From contig NZ_CP094288.1 of assembly GCF_022693705.1 (NCBI RefSeq), positions 263,185 through 327,184 on the forward strand: 64,000 bases of DNA. The letters run 5' to 3'. How positions within the stretch are numbered: position 1 is the first letter of the stretch; every line of letters begins with the position of its first letter. Positions 7,835-16,302 of the stretch are shown here, piece after piece. Origin of the DNA: Infirmifilum sp. NZ. Its GTDB lineage: Archaea > Thermoproteota > Thermoprotei > Thermofilales > Thermofilaceae. A program made the translations under genes and the position numbers. Below the pieces are notes generated by a model. It worked only from the letters and a program-made list of their open reading frames with translations, had not been told where the DNA came from and did no database searches.

Positions 7835-9630
7835 CTCCTACCGTACCTCCTGTAGACTATAAACGTTAGCGCTACCAGTATCAGGAGCGCCGCAGCGCCG
7901 ATGTAGACCGCTGTCCCGCTGGGCTTCACGTAGACGTGCAGAGGCCTCGCCAGGGCGGTCGCCTGATCCGGCGTTAGCTGGTCGGCTGAAGGCCTGAGGA
8001 GAATGTAGTAGTCTCCTGCGCTGACGTCCGACTGGGTGGTGATAGTAACAGTAAACGAGGCCGTCTCCTGGGGCTTGAGAATGAGGACTACGTCGGGGGA
8101 CACCGCTACCCAGAAGCCCTTCGGCACGCTGAGAGCCTCGAGCTTGAGGTTCGTGAGGGAGCTGTACCCGGTGTTCTTGACGACGACCTGGAAGGTGGAC
8201 TCCTGGCCGGCCGTGTTCTCGACGTAGAAGTTCTGGGTCTCGTAGCCGAGGCTGTAGCTGCCTAGTACTCCCAGGCCGAGCCGCAGGCTGGAGGTTGACC
8301 CGCTGGCGTTGGCCTCGAGGGTGAAGGAGACCGCGGTCGGCTCAGCTAGCGGCGGGACGCTCACCACCACCCTAACCTGCTTCTCCTCGCCCGCGCGCAG
8401 GTAGAGCCTAGAGACAACGTTCCCCGCGGTGTCTCTGATCTGCCACGTGAAGCCCGTGGGGAGCCCCGCAACCTTCAGATCCACCTCGCTGTCGCCGTCG
8501 CCCAGGTTTTTAGCGGTGACGGGGAAGCTCGCGCTCTGACCAGCGTAGGCGTCCAGGTGCGGCGTGTCGGTTTGAAGCCTGATGAGAGGTTGCCCCTTCG
8601 CGACGATAAGAGTTGTTTGAAGCTGCGTCACGAAGTAGGGTTGCACGCCCGTCAGGAGAACCGCCACCGTGTAGTTCCCCGGGGGCGTGCTTGAGGGGGG
8701 GCTGACTGCCACCCTCAATCTCAGCGCGTCTCCGGGCTTGAGGGAGACGCCTGTGAGCGGGCTACCGCTCGCCGCATCGACCAGGCTGACGGCCCACCCG
8801 CTGGGGGCGCTGACGGAAAGCAGGGCTGTGACCTCCCTGCCGAGCGTGTTCGACAGGGAGACCTCGAAGCTCGCGGTCGAGCCCGGCACCACCCTGATGA
8901 AACGGCTAGTGGTAGCCAGCAGCTGAGGGTCGGCGTGCTCGACGTGGAAGGTGATAACCCTCCTCTGAACAGTGTACCCTGATGCCGTTAACGTGACGTT
9001 GTACGTGCCTGAGGCGTTAAAGGGTATTTCGACCCTCAGCCGCAGGGTCTGCGACTGCCCGGGGCTCAGTGTTAGCACCCTAACCGCGACGTCGTCTAGG
9101 AGTAGGGCTGCGCTCCAGCCCTCGGGGGCCTTCACCTCGAGCGAGACACGCTCCTCGCGCGAGCCCCTCTCGTGCAGCGTAACCGAAACGGTGACCACAG
9201 AGAGGCACTTCGCCTCAACGCTCTCCACCTGAGGCGTAAGGGCAAGGCTGTAGCCCAGAGTGATGTCGCCGAGCTGCTGGTAGGAGGCTTCGCTGGGGAC
9301 GGTGAACGTGAACTCCCTCCGCTCGTAGCCGACCCTGTCGAACACGGCGGTGTAGACGCCAGGGTCAAGCATCGCAGTGAAGCCGCCTGTAGAGGAGGCC
9401 ACTGTCCGGAGGACGAATGCCCCGATGCCGCCGGCCGCGCCCGCGGAGTAGATTGAGACCTCCACTCCACCGATAGGCCTGCCCTCAGGGTCGACGACCC
9501 TCCCGTAGACGCTCACCTTGCCCCACTGCGCGAGCACCTGCAACGGCGAGGCTACGACAAGCACTAGTAGCAGCAACGCTAAGGGGAGTAAGCTTAAAGC
9601 GGTTTGATCGCGTTTAAGTGTGGAAACCAT
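7831..9630 (-). CDS. Exported NEW3-type repeat protein of the ABC operon
   Basis: A surface protein with a signal peptide (first about 35 residues, ending VLAQ), a carboxypeptidase-regulatory-like beta domain (VYGRVVDPEGRPIGGVEVSI), three or four Ig-like domains of the NEW3/alpha-galactosidase-associated type (GWAVSLVD, GFTWQIRD and GFWVAVSP are their recurring strand signatures), and one C-terminal membrane helix with a basic tail. The frame is open up to 9699, but a TATA box (GATAAATATTTG, minus strand) falls inside the longer version. The ATG at 9630 has AGGTGG in front and is preferred, giving 599 residues. It is the first gene of an operon with the ABC ATPase and permease. Such trios are recurrent in archaea; the exported protein may be the partner or cargo-handling part of the exporter. 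Confidence 0.85.
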   Translation of the reverse strand: MVSTLKRDQTALSLLPLALLLLVLVVASPLQVLAQWGKVSVYGRVVDPEGRPIGGVEVSIYSAGAAGGIGAFVLRTVASSTGGFTAMLDPGVYTAVFDRVGYERREFTFTVPSEASYQQLGDITLGYSLALTPQVESVEAKCLSVVTVSVTLHERGSREERVSLEVKAPEGWSAALLLDDVAVRVLTLSPGQSQTLRLRVEIPFNASGTYNVTLTASGYTVQRRVITFHVEHADPQLLATTSRFIRVVPGSTASFEVSLSNTLGREVTALLSVSAPSGWAVSLVDAASGSPLTGVSLKPGDALRLRVAVSPPSSTPPGNYTVAVLLTGVQPYFVTQLQTTLIVAKGQPLIRLQTDTPHLDAYAGQSASFPVTAKNLGDGDSEVDLKVAGLPTGFTWQIRDTAGNVVSRLYLRAGEEKQVRVVVSVPPLAEPTAVSFTLEANASGSTSSLRLGLGVLGSYSLGYETQNFYVENTAGQESTFQVVVKNTGYSSLTNLKLEALSVPKGFWVAVSPDVVLILKPQETASFTVTITTQSDVSAGDYYILLRPSADQLTPDQATALARPLHVYVKPSGTAVYIGAAALLILVALTFIVYRRYGRR

Positions 9631-9648
9631 CGTTCCACCTGCATCGAA

Positions 9649-9660
9649 CAAATATTTATC
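9649..9660 (-). promoter_or_regulatory. TATA box of the NEW3/ABC operon
   Basis: GATAAATATTTG on the minus strand lies about 20-30 bases upstream of the ATG at 9630 and decides the start codon of the first gene. Confidence 0.6.
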
Positions 9661-9754
9661 CCTTTTTACCTTTGCATCCAGAGTGGCACTTAAATGCATG
9701 GAACCACGCGCCTGTGCTCGCGTAGCGGGTTCTCCCTAGCCTCGCGTCGTAAAG

Positions 9755-10450
9755 CTATGCGCCACCAGTCCCGGAAATCACCCTGACGCCTAGCTTCTGC
9801 GCGGCCTGCTGCGCCTTTGGGTCGGCGAAGGGCGTGACGATCACCAGTTTTGGCTTGACGCCCGTCTTCTTCTCGTAGAGCTGGGCGATGCGCCAGAGCT
9901 CGTACACGTCTCCCCGCGAGACGCTGGACTTCACCTTGACGAGGATGTGCTCCTCGTCTCTGACCACGACGTCTGTCTCGACGGGGGAGGGGTGCCCGTA
10001 CACGAAGCCCTCCTCGTCTTAGGAGACTCACTTCTCGACTCTCCCGCCGAAGCTCCGCGGGATGTCGGCCATTGCCCGGCGGAAGGCCTCCTCGCTCATC
10101 AGCCCCCACCTGGCCCCGAGCGCGGAGATCGTCCTCTGGAGCTCGCGTATGGCTACGGTGTGCTCCGCAATCACCTTGCTGTGCTCCGCCACTTGCTCCT
10201 GGAGCGCTTTAATCGCTTTCGAGTGCTCCGCTACCTGCTCCTGCAACGCCTTGATCGCTTTAGTGTTATCGGCAACCTGCTCCTGCAAGGCTTTAATCTC
10301 CCGTTGGAGGTCCCGGATAGCGCGCGTGTTCTCGTCTAGCCTCTCCAGCACCTCACGCATACCCAGCAGGCCGGCTACGCTGTAACGGAACTCCTTGTCC
10401 TCCTCAAGCAACTTGAGGATCTCCGCTTTCAGCGCCTCTCTGCTCAGCAT
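9755..10450 (-). pseudogene. DUF3782-like coiled-coil nuclease, broken by two in-frame stops
   Basis: The N-terminal half (ATG at 10450, stop at 10028-10030) has a helical start with EEDKEFRYSVAGLLG, then a coiled coil with the near-repeat ALQEQVAEHSKAIK. The C-terminal half (from about 10018 to 9755) is a PD-(D/E)XK-like nuclease domain: ETDVVVRDEEHILVKVKS. Both halves are in one frame, separated only by TGA, two sense codons and TAA. Restoring TGG and TAC would give KWVSYDEEGFVYG, the kind of linker expected in this family, so two point mutations explain the break. The frame extends upstream to 10507, but a TATA box (TTTATAAGC) near 10479-10487 lies inside it, so ATG 10450 is the original start. 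An intact relative lies at 26981-27643. Confidence 0.8.
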
Positions 10451-10507
10451 TCCCCCTGATGGAAAACGGAGCGTCTCGCTTATAAACATGCTCGCAACTA
10501 CGCGCAA

Positions 10508-10861
10508 GCCCGCCAGTCGCCTGCCACGCGCCCTCTCCTAGACACGGGGTACATCTATGAGCCGCGCTGAAGGCAGGGAGGCCTGTCGAGGGGAGACGAA
10601 TGCTTAAACCCCCCGGGGTTTGGGGTCGCCGGTGAGCCAGCTCAGCAGGGAGGTTCCCCGCTACAGGTGTGAATTCTCTAGGACGGGCTAGAAGCGCGAC
10701 TACCTAGGAGAGGAGTTGAGGCGGTGCCAAGTAGGTGTGGGTTCTCGTAAACAGCTTCAGGAAAAACCCCTGTGCCCCCTCTCTCGCTCTGTAATTAAAA
10801 AGCTAAGGTATTTACGGGCCTTATGTGAGTAGCATTAAGGCTGAGAGCGCGGGGGACGGGG
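10508..10861. other. Intergenic, no intact gene
   Basis: Only short open stretches occur. A plus-strand frame from about 10632 runs 19 codons to a stop and then continues open for about 45 codons, which suggests gene decay, but the family cannot be recognised. Confidence 0.35.
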
Positions 10862-11380
10862 ATGAGTTACCCGGAGAGCCGGAGAATAGCCCTGTTTCTG
10901 GAGAAGTACTTCGAGAGAGCCGAGGAGGCTCTTCTCGAGGCTTTGGCCTACATGTCGGGTTTGCTAGGAGGCATGAACGCAGAGAAGCTTGAGAGTAGTA
11001 TGTGCGGGTTCCTGGAGAGCTTGCCGCACGTGCTTATACACGAGGCCGCGCATGCCTATGCCGAGGAGCTTGCTGAAATCCCAGGAGCCAGTGTGGAGGG
11101 TAGGGCGCTCCTTGAGGAGGTTCTGGCTCACTTCATCGAGAGGAAGACCTCCGAGCTGCTTAAAAGGCACGGCTACAGCTGGGTGCTCGTGGAGAGCTTC
11201 GAGGAGCAGGTGAGAGAAATAGAGGAGGACCCTGACTTCGGGGGAGTCAAGATACCTGTCGAGCTCTACGCTATGCTCTACCGGGGGTTCGAGGAGTCCT
11301 TGGAGAAAGGTGAGCTAGCAAGCTTTGTGCGCGTTCTCGCTGAAAAGCTGGGCGCATCGAGCTCTCCTCGATATCCCTAA
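10862..11380 (+). CDS. Small zincin-like protein with HEAAH motif
   Basis: The 172-residue protein is helical and carries HEAAHAYAEEL at about residues 60-70, matching the HExxH zinc site of metallopeptidases. A helix with EEVLAHFIE about 25 residues later could supply the third ligand Glu, as in minigluzincin-type enzymes. There is no signal peptide or membrane helix, so it acts in the cytoplasm. The rest is unlike any family I can name. The ATG follows a purine-rich GGGGGACGGGG. It could be a small protease or a zincin-fold protein with another role; activity is not proven by the motif. Confidence 0.6.
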   Translation: MSYPESRRIALFLEKYFERAEEALLEALAYMSGLLGGMNAEKLESSMCGFLESLPHVLIHEAAHAYAEELAEIPGASVEGRALLEEVLAHFIERKTSELLKRHGYSWVLVESFEEQVREIEEDPDFGGVKIPVELYAMLYRGFEESLEKGELASFVRVLAEKLGASSSPRYP

Positions 11381-12057
11381 GCTGTGTTAGGGGGTAGGTG
11401 TAGTTGAGCCCGTGAAACGGCGGGCTCCTAAAGGAGGTTCCCGGAGCGCAAGTTAATAATGAGGTGGAGGAGTTAGACCCCGCTTATAGAATCAGAACTT
11501 GAGGGGGGCGTTGCTTTAGACGTGTAGACTCCGAAGACTGTTGACGTAAAGTTTGTGTAATCGCCACCCAGAGCCTCTCTAGTCAGGTAAACGTGCACCT
11601 CTCCTCCGGGGGGGCTATGAATGCCCCTTCACCGAGAGAGTACGCGAGGTACTTAAACTCCTGCAGACGTTTCGTGAGTTTAAGCCTGTAGCGCCTTTAT
11701 GGTTTTCGAATACTCCGCTACCTGTTCTTGGAAGACTTTATCGCTTTGTGTTATCAACTGCCCAGTCACTAGATACCTGCCTTGCGTTGCGCAGATTGTA
11801 AACCTTAAAGCATTACCGCCTAAGGCTATTGGCAGACGATCTGAGTGTTCTAATTGTTAATATAATGGTGAAGGTTTTTACTTAAGTGAGGAATCACATC
11901 AAGCGGAAGGACTTTTAGAGATTTTGACAAAGATATTATCCTTGAGTTTCATTAATTAATTACATTATCATCTAATAAAGGGTTAAATTTTTAATAAAAA
12001 ATATACATATTTATTATTAAACAATTCATAAAAGTAGGGTATCATACATTAAGGTGT
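11381..12057. other. Long intergenic region with gene remnants and an AT-rich end
   Basis: The first 450 bases hold degraded coding sequence, including the coiled-coil remnant listed separately. From about 11840 the sequence turns strongly AT-rich up to the alpha/beta hydrolase gene. CATAAAAGTAG near 12028 is a fitting TATA box for that gene. No origin-type repeats were recognised. Confidence 0.5.
11690..11761 (-). pseudogene. Remnant of a second DUF3782-like coiled coil
   Basis: On the plus strand this stretch reads GTAGCGCC...TACTCCGCTACCTGTTC...TATCGCTTTGTGTTATC and lines up base for base, with small gaps, to 10200-10276 inside the broken DUF3782-like gene (for example GTGCTCCGCTACCTGCTCC and GATCGCTTTAGTGTTATC). 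Only the coiled-coil part survives and the frame is shifted. Confidence 0.65.
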
Positions 12058-13836
12058 ATGACAAAAAATAAGAACCTGATTGCCGCCATTGCTTCTCTCG
12101 CTCTCGTCGTTATCTTCAGCTTTCTGGCATACCTCGTCATAACGGATTTCGGCTATGTAACAGTGCAGGATGTACGATTCTACGGACCCAACGGGGAAAT
12201 GATTAGCGCACACCTATACGTTCCTGCAGATGCTACAGCTCAGAACCCCGCACCTGGCGTGCTAGTGATTCATGGGTATAACAACCAGAAAGACTACATG
12301 ACGAATACAGCGTTAGAGCTTGCGCGGAGACGTTACGTTGTTCTCTCAATAGACATGACGGGTCATGGCTTCTCAGAGGGGGCTTCCGGATCATTCTCGT
12401 ATGGTGCCGTTGCAGGGTTAACCTACCTGCGTAGCCTCGCCTACGTTGATAAAAACAACATAGGTTTAGTTGGCATGTCGATGGGTGGGTGGGCTATACA
12501 GGCAGCAGCCCTTCAGATTCCCGACGGCTACAAGTCAATGTTTTACATGGACTCGTATGTTCTCCCCCCGACGCTGGCACCTAACTTGAAGAATGTAGCT
12601 ATCCAGATGGCATTCGCTGACGAGTTCACGCCTTACTGGCTACAAGTACCAACGGGGAATGATATCCCAAAATCGCCGGTTTTGAAGACTATCTTCGGGG
12701 TGAGCGAGGATATAATCCCTGGGAAAGTTTACGGTGACATCGAGAAAGGTACCGCTAGGATTCTCTACTCGCCACACATAGACCACGCCGCTTCAACAGA
12801 TGATCCCGAAAGCATCGGGAACGTCATAGAGTGGATGGGCATGACGCTTAAGGGCGGCAAAAGCATACCGAGGAATGATCTGATATTCCCGTTTAAGCAG
12901 CTCTTCACAAGTTTAGCTTTCATAGCCTCAATGGCATTCATCTTCTTCTTCGGATCATACCTGTTGGAGACAAACACCTTCCGCGACCTCGTCGGAGAGC
13001 TTCCAGAGTACAAGGGCTTTAAAGGAGCAGGGTACTGGATAGCCGCTCTAATAACCACAATCCTCGGCCCCTTAGTGTTCCTCCCATCATTCATCGAGTG
13101 GGGGATGAGCCCAATCCTGCTCAACATTTTCTTCCCGCAGGCTCCCACGAACAGGTACATGACCTGGATGGACACAGTTGCGTTAATCACGGTAATCCTG
13201 CTGTTAGTGTTCTATTACCTCTCGCTCAGGAAGAGCGGCTTCACACTAGAGCACACAGGCATCAAGAAGCCTGCAATGCATATCGCGAAAAGCTTAGCGT
13301 TTGCCGCGCTGACTCTTCTACCGCTTTACCTCACCGTGACGTACTGCTATGGTCTCTTCCGTACACCGATCACTCTAGCCGGCCTTCCCGAGCCCATCGT
13401 GCTTAGACCTATGAGCGCTGTAAGATTCAACTACATGTTCACTTACTACCTGCCTTTCCTGTTCTACTACCTCACGTTAGGCGTCCTCTTCACAGGGTTC
13501 CTGAGGTTCAGAGAGGGGCGGGCCAGCCTCTACATGGAAATGCTCATCAACTCGATCATCATTTCCCTGGGATCCATAGCGTTCCTGCTCTACTACTACG
13601 TACCTCTCTACACTGGAATGCCTCAGACTCTAACCTGGGCTTACGTGTTCGGAGGAGTGCCTCTTGCAATGATATACTACATTGTCGTACCTATACTGAG
13701 CATCATAGCTGTATGCGTCCTCACTTACTTCTACCGGAAAACCGGAAGCGTTTGGCCGGGTGTATTCCTCATCACCACTTTAATCGTCTGGTACAATGTG
13801 GCCTTCGCAGCCTTCCACATACCGATGCCACCCTGA
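12058..13836 (+). CDS. Alpha/beta hydrolase fused to a polytopic membrane domain
   Basis: The 592-residue protein begins with a membrane helix (residues 8-27), followed by an extracytoplasmic alpha/beta hydrolase domain: oxyanion-region VIHGYNN (71-76), DMTGHGFSEG (99-108), nucleophile elbow GMSMGG with Ser141, and a likely catalytic His at 240 or 243 (YSPHIDHAAS). From about residue 282 to the end come roughly eight membrane helices. The hydrolase part resembles dienelactone-hydrolase/peptidase types; the membrane part is not a family I can name. GC content is visibly lower than in the flanking genes and the upstream region is AT-rich, which suggests acquisition. AAGGTG precedes the ATG. The substrate, perhaps a lipid or peptide at the membrane, is unknown. 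Confidence 0.82.
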   Translation: MTKNKNLIAAIASLALVVIFSFLAYLVITDFGYVTVQDVRFYGPNGEMISAHLYVPADATAQNPAPGVLVIHGYNNQKDYMTNTALELARRRYVVLSIDMTGHGFSEGASGSFSYGAVAGLTYLRSLAYVDKNNIGLVGMSMGGWAIQAAALQIPDGYKSMFYMDSYVLPPTLAPNLKNVAIQMAFADEFTPYWLQVPTGNDIPKSPVLKTIFGVSEDIIPGKVYGDIEKGTARILYSPHIDHAASTDDPESIGNVIEWMGMTLKGGKSIPRNDLIFPFKQLFTSLAFIASMAFIFFFGSYLLETNTFRDLVGELPEYKGFKGAGYWIAALITTILGPLVFLPSFIEWGMSPILLNIFFPQAPTNRYMTWMDTVALITVILLLVFYYLSLRKSGFTLEHTGIKKPAMHIAKSLAFAALTLLPLYLTVTYCYGLFRTPITLAGLPEPIVLRPMSAVRFNYMFTYYLPFLFYYLTLGVLFTGFLRFREGRASLYMEMLINSIIISLGSIAFLLYYYVPLYTGMPQTLTWAYVFGGVPLAMIYYIVVPILSIIAVCVLTYFYRKTGSVWPGVFLITTLIVWYNVAFAAFHIPMPP

Positions 13837-13860
13837 GGATAAGTAACAATAATTTTTTTA

Positions 13861-14037
13861 CTATATTTTCCTCGCTTTTCTATCTTTTACGTATATTGCG
13901 CTGTAAGCCCTCTCCGACAGCCCTTTGAAGGAGCTGGGGTAGGCATGCCCGAGCTTAAGCGTGCGCCTGCAGTTAGGAGAACAGGGTGCGTGGTAGACGG
14001 CCCATAGTCCCCGTAGAGTTCGGGCATCCTGGGCCAT
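13861..14037 (-). CDS. Possible 58-residue protein, unrecognised
   Basis: An ATG at 14037 opens 58 codons to a TAG at 13861, with a TATA-like TAATTTAGG about 15-25 bases upstream. The product has a CSPNC motif and a basic C terminus (YVKDRKARKI). I do not recognise it; it could be a real small protein or the end of a decayed gene. Confidence 0.25.
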   Translation of the reverse strand: MAQDARTLRGLWAVYHAPCSPNCRRTLKLGHAYPSSFKGLSERAYSAIYVKDRKARKI

Positions 14038-14321
14038 GTAAGCTACAAATGCTCCTAAATTAGGCTAAATGTTCAAAAGGTGCACGCCGGATTGAGGGTC
14101 AGGACGCTATGCTAAGGATAAACGCCGATAATGCTTTCGACGGAGCCTTAAAGGCGTAGCTGATGTGTGCCCCCACGTGAAGACTGGAGAGCATTTCTCT
14201 TCTCCAGCAGGGTGATGGGGCATTGCGCAGTTAAGGGAGCCATACTTTAGAGCCGGGCTTGGAGCTGCCCATAAACCTCTCCAGTGTGCCGAAGGCTGAG
14301 CGAGAATGGCAGGTTAGTGAT
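14038..14321. other. Intergenic, nothing recognised
   Basis: No coding or RNA signal is evident between the possible small gene and the end of the MFS transporter. Confidence 0.4.
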
Positions 14322-15557
14322 CTATTCTCTGTGTGCAGAGGGCTCCTCGATGAGTAGAGTTATAACAGCCGTGTTGGCGACGCCGAGGATTGCTGCAAGC
14401 AAGAAGGGGTATGCTGGCCCCTCGCTGTAGAGAAGGCCTGCCAGGGCTGAGGCGGGGATGGAGGCGAGCAGCCTGAGAGCTCCGACCGCTCCCATTACTC
14501 TGCCGCGGGCTTCCCTGGGTGCCAGGTCTGCCAGCATTGCCTGGTAGGCTGGGTTGAAGAGCGAGGCCCCCAGCGAGAAGGCTGTGAAGACGAGCGCCAT
14601 CTCGAGCGTGCTGCGGCACTGGACGAAGTAGAGGGTGGCTGGAACCCAGAGCGCGTAGGCCAGCAGCATGGAATTACGCCTACCTATGGAGTCCACGAGG
14701 AGGCCGAGAGGTAGCCCGGCTACGAGCGGGACCGCGAAGAATATTGAGCTCAGCAGAGCCCACTCAGTCTCGCCGATGCCAGCGACGTCGACCACGTAGA
14801 GGGGCATGAACCGGAACATCGACTCCTCGAAGGAGTTCACGACGAGGGCAACCGCGAGGGGCAAGAGGGGTGCCTGCACGCCCTTCAGCGTCGCGATAGC
14901 CCCTTTCACCGAGGACACGAGGCGAGCAAAAAGGCTAGGGGGCTCGGGTGCGCGGACCAGCGTCTCCTCAAGCCAGAGCGCCCTCACGAGCCCGGCTGAG
15001 AGGGCTAGGAGCGCTCCCAGCGCGTAGACCAGCCTCACCCCTTGAACGAGCCCGCTTCTCTCAACCAGCAGGGCCGCCGAGATGGGTGCGAACACGGATA
15101 AAGCCGAGGGTAGCGTATCAACGAGGGCGTACGCCAGCCCCCTTCTCCCCGACGCGGCCGAGTCGGCTGTGAGCGCCTGGAGGGCTGGGAGCGAGAGCGA
15201 GGAGAACGCCCCCACCAGCGCGACGCCCACCGCGGCGATCCACCAGAACGGAGCAGCTGCGATGACGGAGTACGACAGTGCTACACCGAAGGTCGCTAGA
15301 ACGGCGACCTCCTTCCTTCCGCGGCTGTCTGCGGCGTACGCGCCAAGCAGCCTCGAAACCAGAACGAGAGATGACGCGAGCGAGCCGAAGAGCCCTATCG
15401 CAAGCGCCGGCGCCCCGAGGGCCTGCAGGTAGAGCAGCTCGTACGGGTACGCCATGGACTCGGCGAAGTAGGTTAACGAGGTAGTAGCGCCGAGTATGAT
15501 GACGTTGCCTTTCAGCCCGGAGAGAAGGTCGGCTCGATGACCTCTGCTGGTGGGCAT
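14322..15557 (-). CDS. MFS transporter
   Basis: A major facilitator superfamily carrier of about 411 residues with twelve predicted membrane helices. The loop 2-3 signature is AADSRGRKEVAVLA, and a matching LVDSIGRRNSML sits in the second half. The frame is open 38 codons further, but that extension is hydrophilic and unlike MFS N termini. The ATG at 15557 has GGTGAG about 3 bases upstream and a TATA-like GCATAAGTG about 45 bases upstream. The substrate is unknown; it resembles drug or metabolite exporters. A related carrier lies at 17286. Confidence 0.88.
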   Translation of the reverse strand: MPTSRGHRADLLSGLKGNVIILGATTSLTYFAESMAYPYELLYLQALGAPALAIGLFGSLASSLVLVSRLLGAYAADSRGRKEVAVLATFGVALSYSVIAAAPFWWIAAVGVALVGAFSSLSLPALQALTADSAASGRRGLAYALVDTLPSALSVFAPISAALLVERSGLVQGVRLVYALGALLALSAGLVRALWLEETLVRAPEPPSLFARLVSSVKGAIATLKGVQAPLLPLAVALVVNSFEESMFRFMPLYVVDVAGIGETEWALLSSIFFAVPLVAGLPLGLLVDSIGRRNSMLLAYALWVPATLYFVQCRSTLEMALVFTAFSLGASLFNPAYQAMLADLAPREARGRVMGAVGALRLLASIPASALAGLLYSEGPAYPFLLAAILGVANTAVITLLIEEPSAHRE

Positions 15558-15840
15558 AGCGCTCACCACATGGGATTCAGAGCACGGGCAACCATCACTT
15601 ATGCTTCGACGTGGGCTGTGGCTGTAGAAAAATGTTATTCGAGGCTGCTTATAATGGTTCCGTGCGGGCACGGGGGCTACCCACTACTTACGCTGTTAGG
15701 AAAATGCAACCCCAGTTGCGTCTGCTCGCTGGATTTTTCGGTATATTGGGAGTTTTCGGATTAAATTAACGGCTTTCTCGGGGTTACGTTGAATATGACA
15801 CATGGATAAGTTAATAAGCTTTAACAGGGTTTAAAAGGCG

Positions 15841-16218
15841 ATGGAGCAGATAACTGTTCTTTTCAGTGGAGCGGCTGGAGACGGCGTGAGGAGCCTCGGG
15901 GTAACCTACGCACGGGTATTGTCGAGGTGGGGCTGGCACTCCTTCGTCTACGACGACTACCAGAGCCTGATCAGGGGTGGGCACAACTTCTCAATAGTCA
16001 CAACCAGGAGAGGTGAGCGCATGTTCGCCCACTGGGACACCGTCGACGGCATCGTCGCCCTCAACCAAGACACCGTCGACAGACACCTCGGAAGGCTACG
16101 CGACAGCGGGTTCATGGTCTACGACTCCGACGCGGTCAAGAATCCGCCAGGCAAGGGGCTCGCGGGCGACCACCCGCAACCCCGCCTCAGGGAAATCATT
16201 GAGGAGAGGTGGCTGTAG
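15841..16218 (+). pseudogene. Truncated 2-oxoacid:acceptor oxidoreductase (gamma domain)
   Basis: The 125 codons match the N-terminal part of the gamma domain of 2-oxoacid:ferredoxin oxidoreductases: FSGAAGDGVRSLG near the start, then DDYQSLIRGGHNFSIV and DGIVALNQDTVDRH. In archaea this domain is about 180 residues and is often fused to the alpha subunit to give some 600 residues. Here it stops at LREIIEERWL, and the following sequence is full of stops. No alpha or beta subunit gene follows; superoxide reductase does. A truncated, non-functional remnant is the simplest reading. Confidence 0.72.
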
Positions 16219-16262
16219 CTCAAGCAGAACCCCCGGGCTCCGGGCTCGGCATAGACTGAGGT

Positions 16263-16272
16263 AAGTTTATAT
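16263..16272 (+). promoter_or_regulatory. TATA box of superoxide reductase gene
   Basis: AAGTTTATAT lies about 33 bases before the ATG at 16303; no Shine-Dalgarno sequence precedes the start, so the message is likely leaderless. Confidence 0.6.
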
Positions 16273-16302
16273 GACGGCTGGATAAACTCTATGTGATAAA
16301 CA

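Noticed and set aside
10019-10030. Recoding (selenocysteine or read-through) at the TGA and TAA in the DUF3782-like gene
   Set aside because: Two different stop codons so close together, no SECIS-like structure seen, and Trp/Tyr are the natural residues. Mutation is simpler.
11840-12057. AT-rich region as a replication origin
   Set aside because: No origin-recognition-box repeats and no Orc1/Cdc6 gene are nearby. A promoter of an acquired gene explains the composition.
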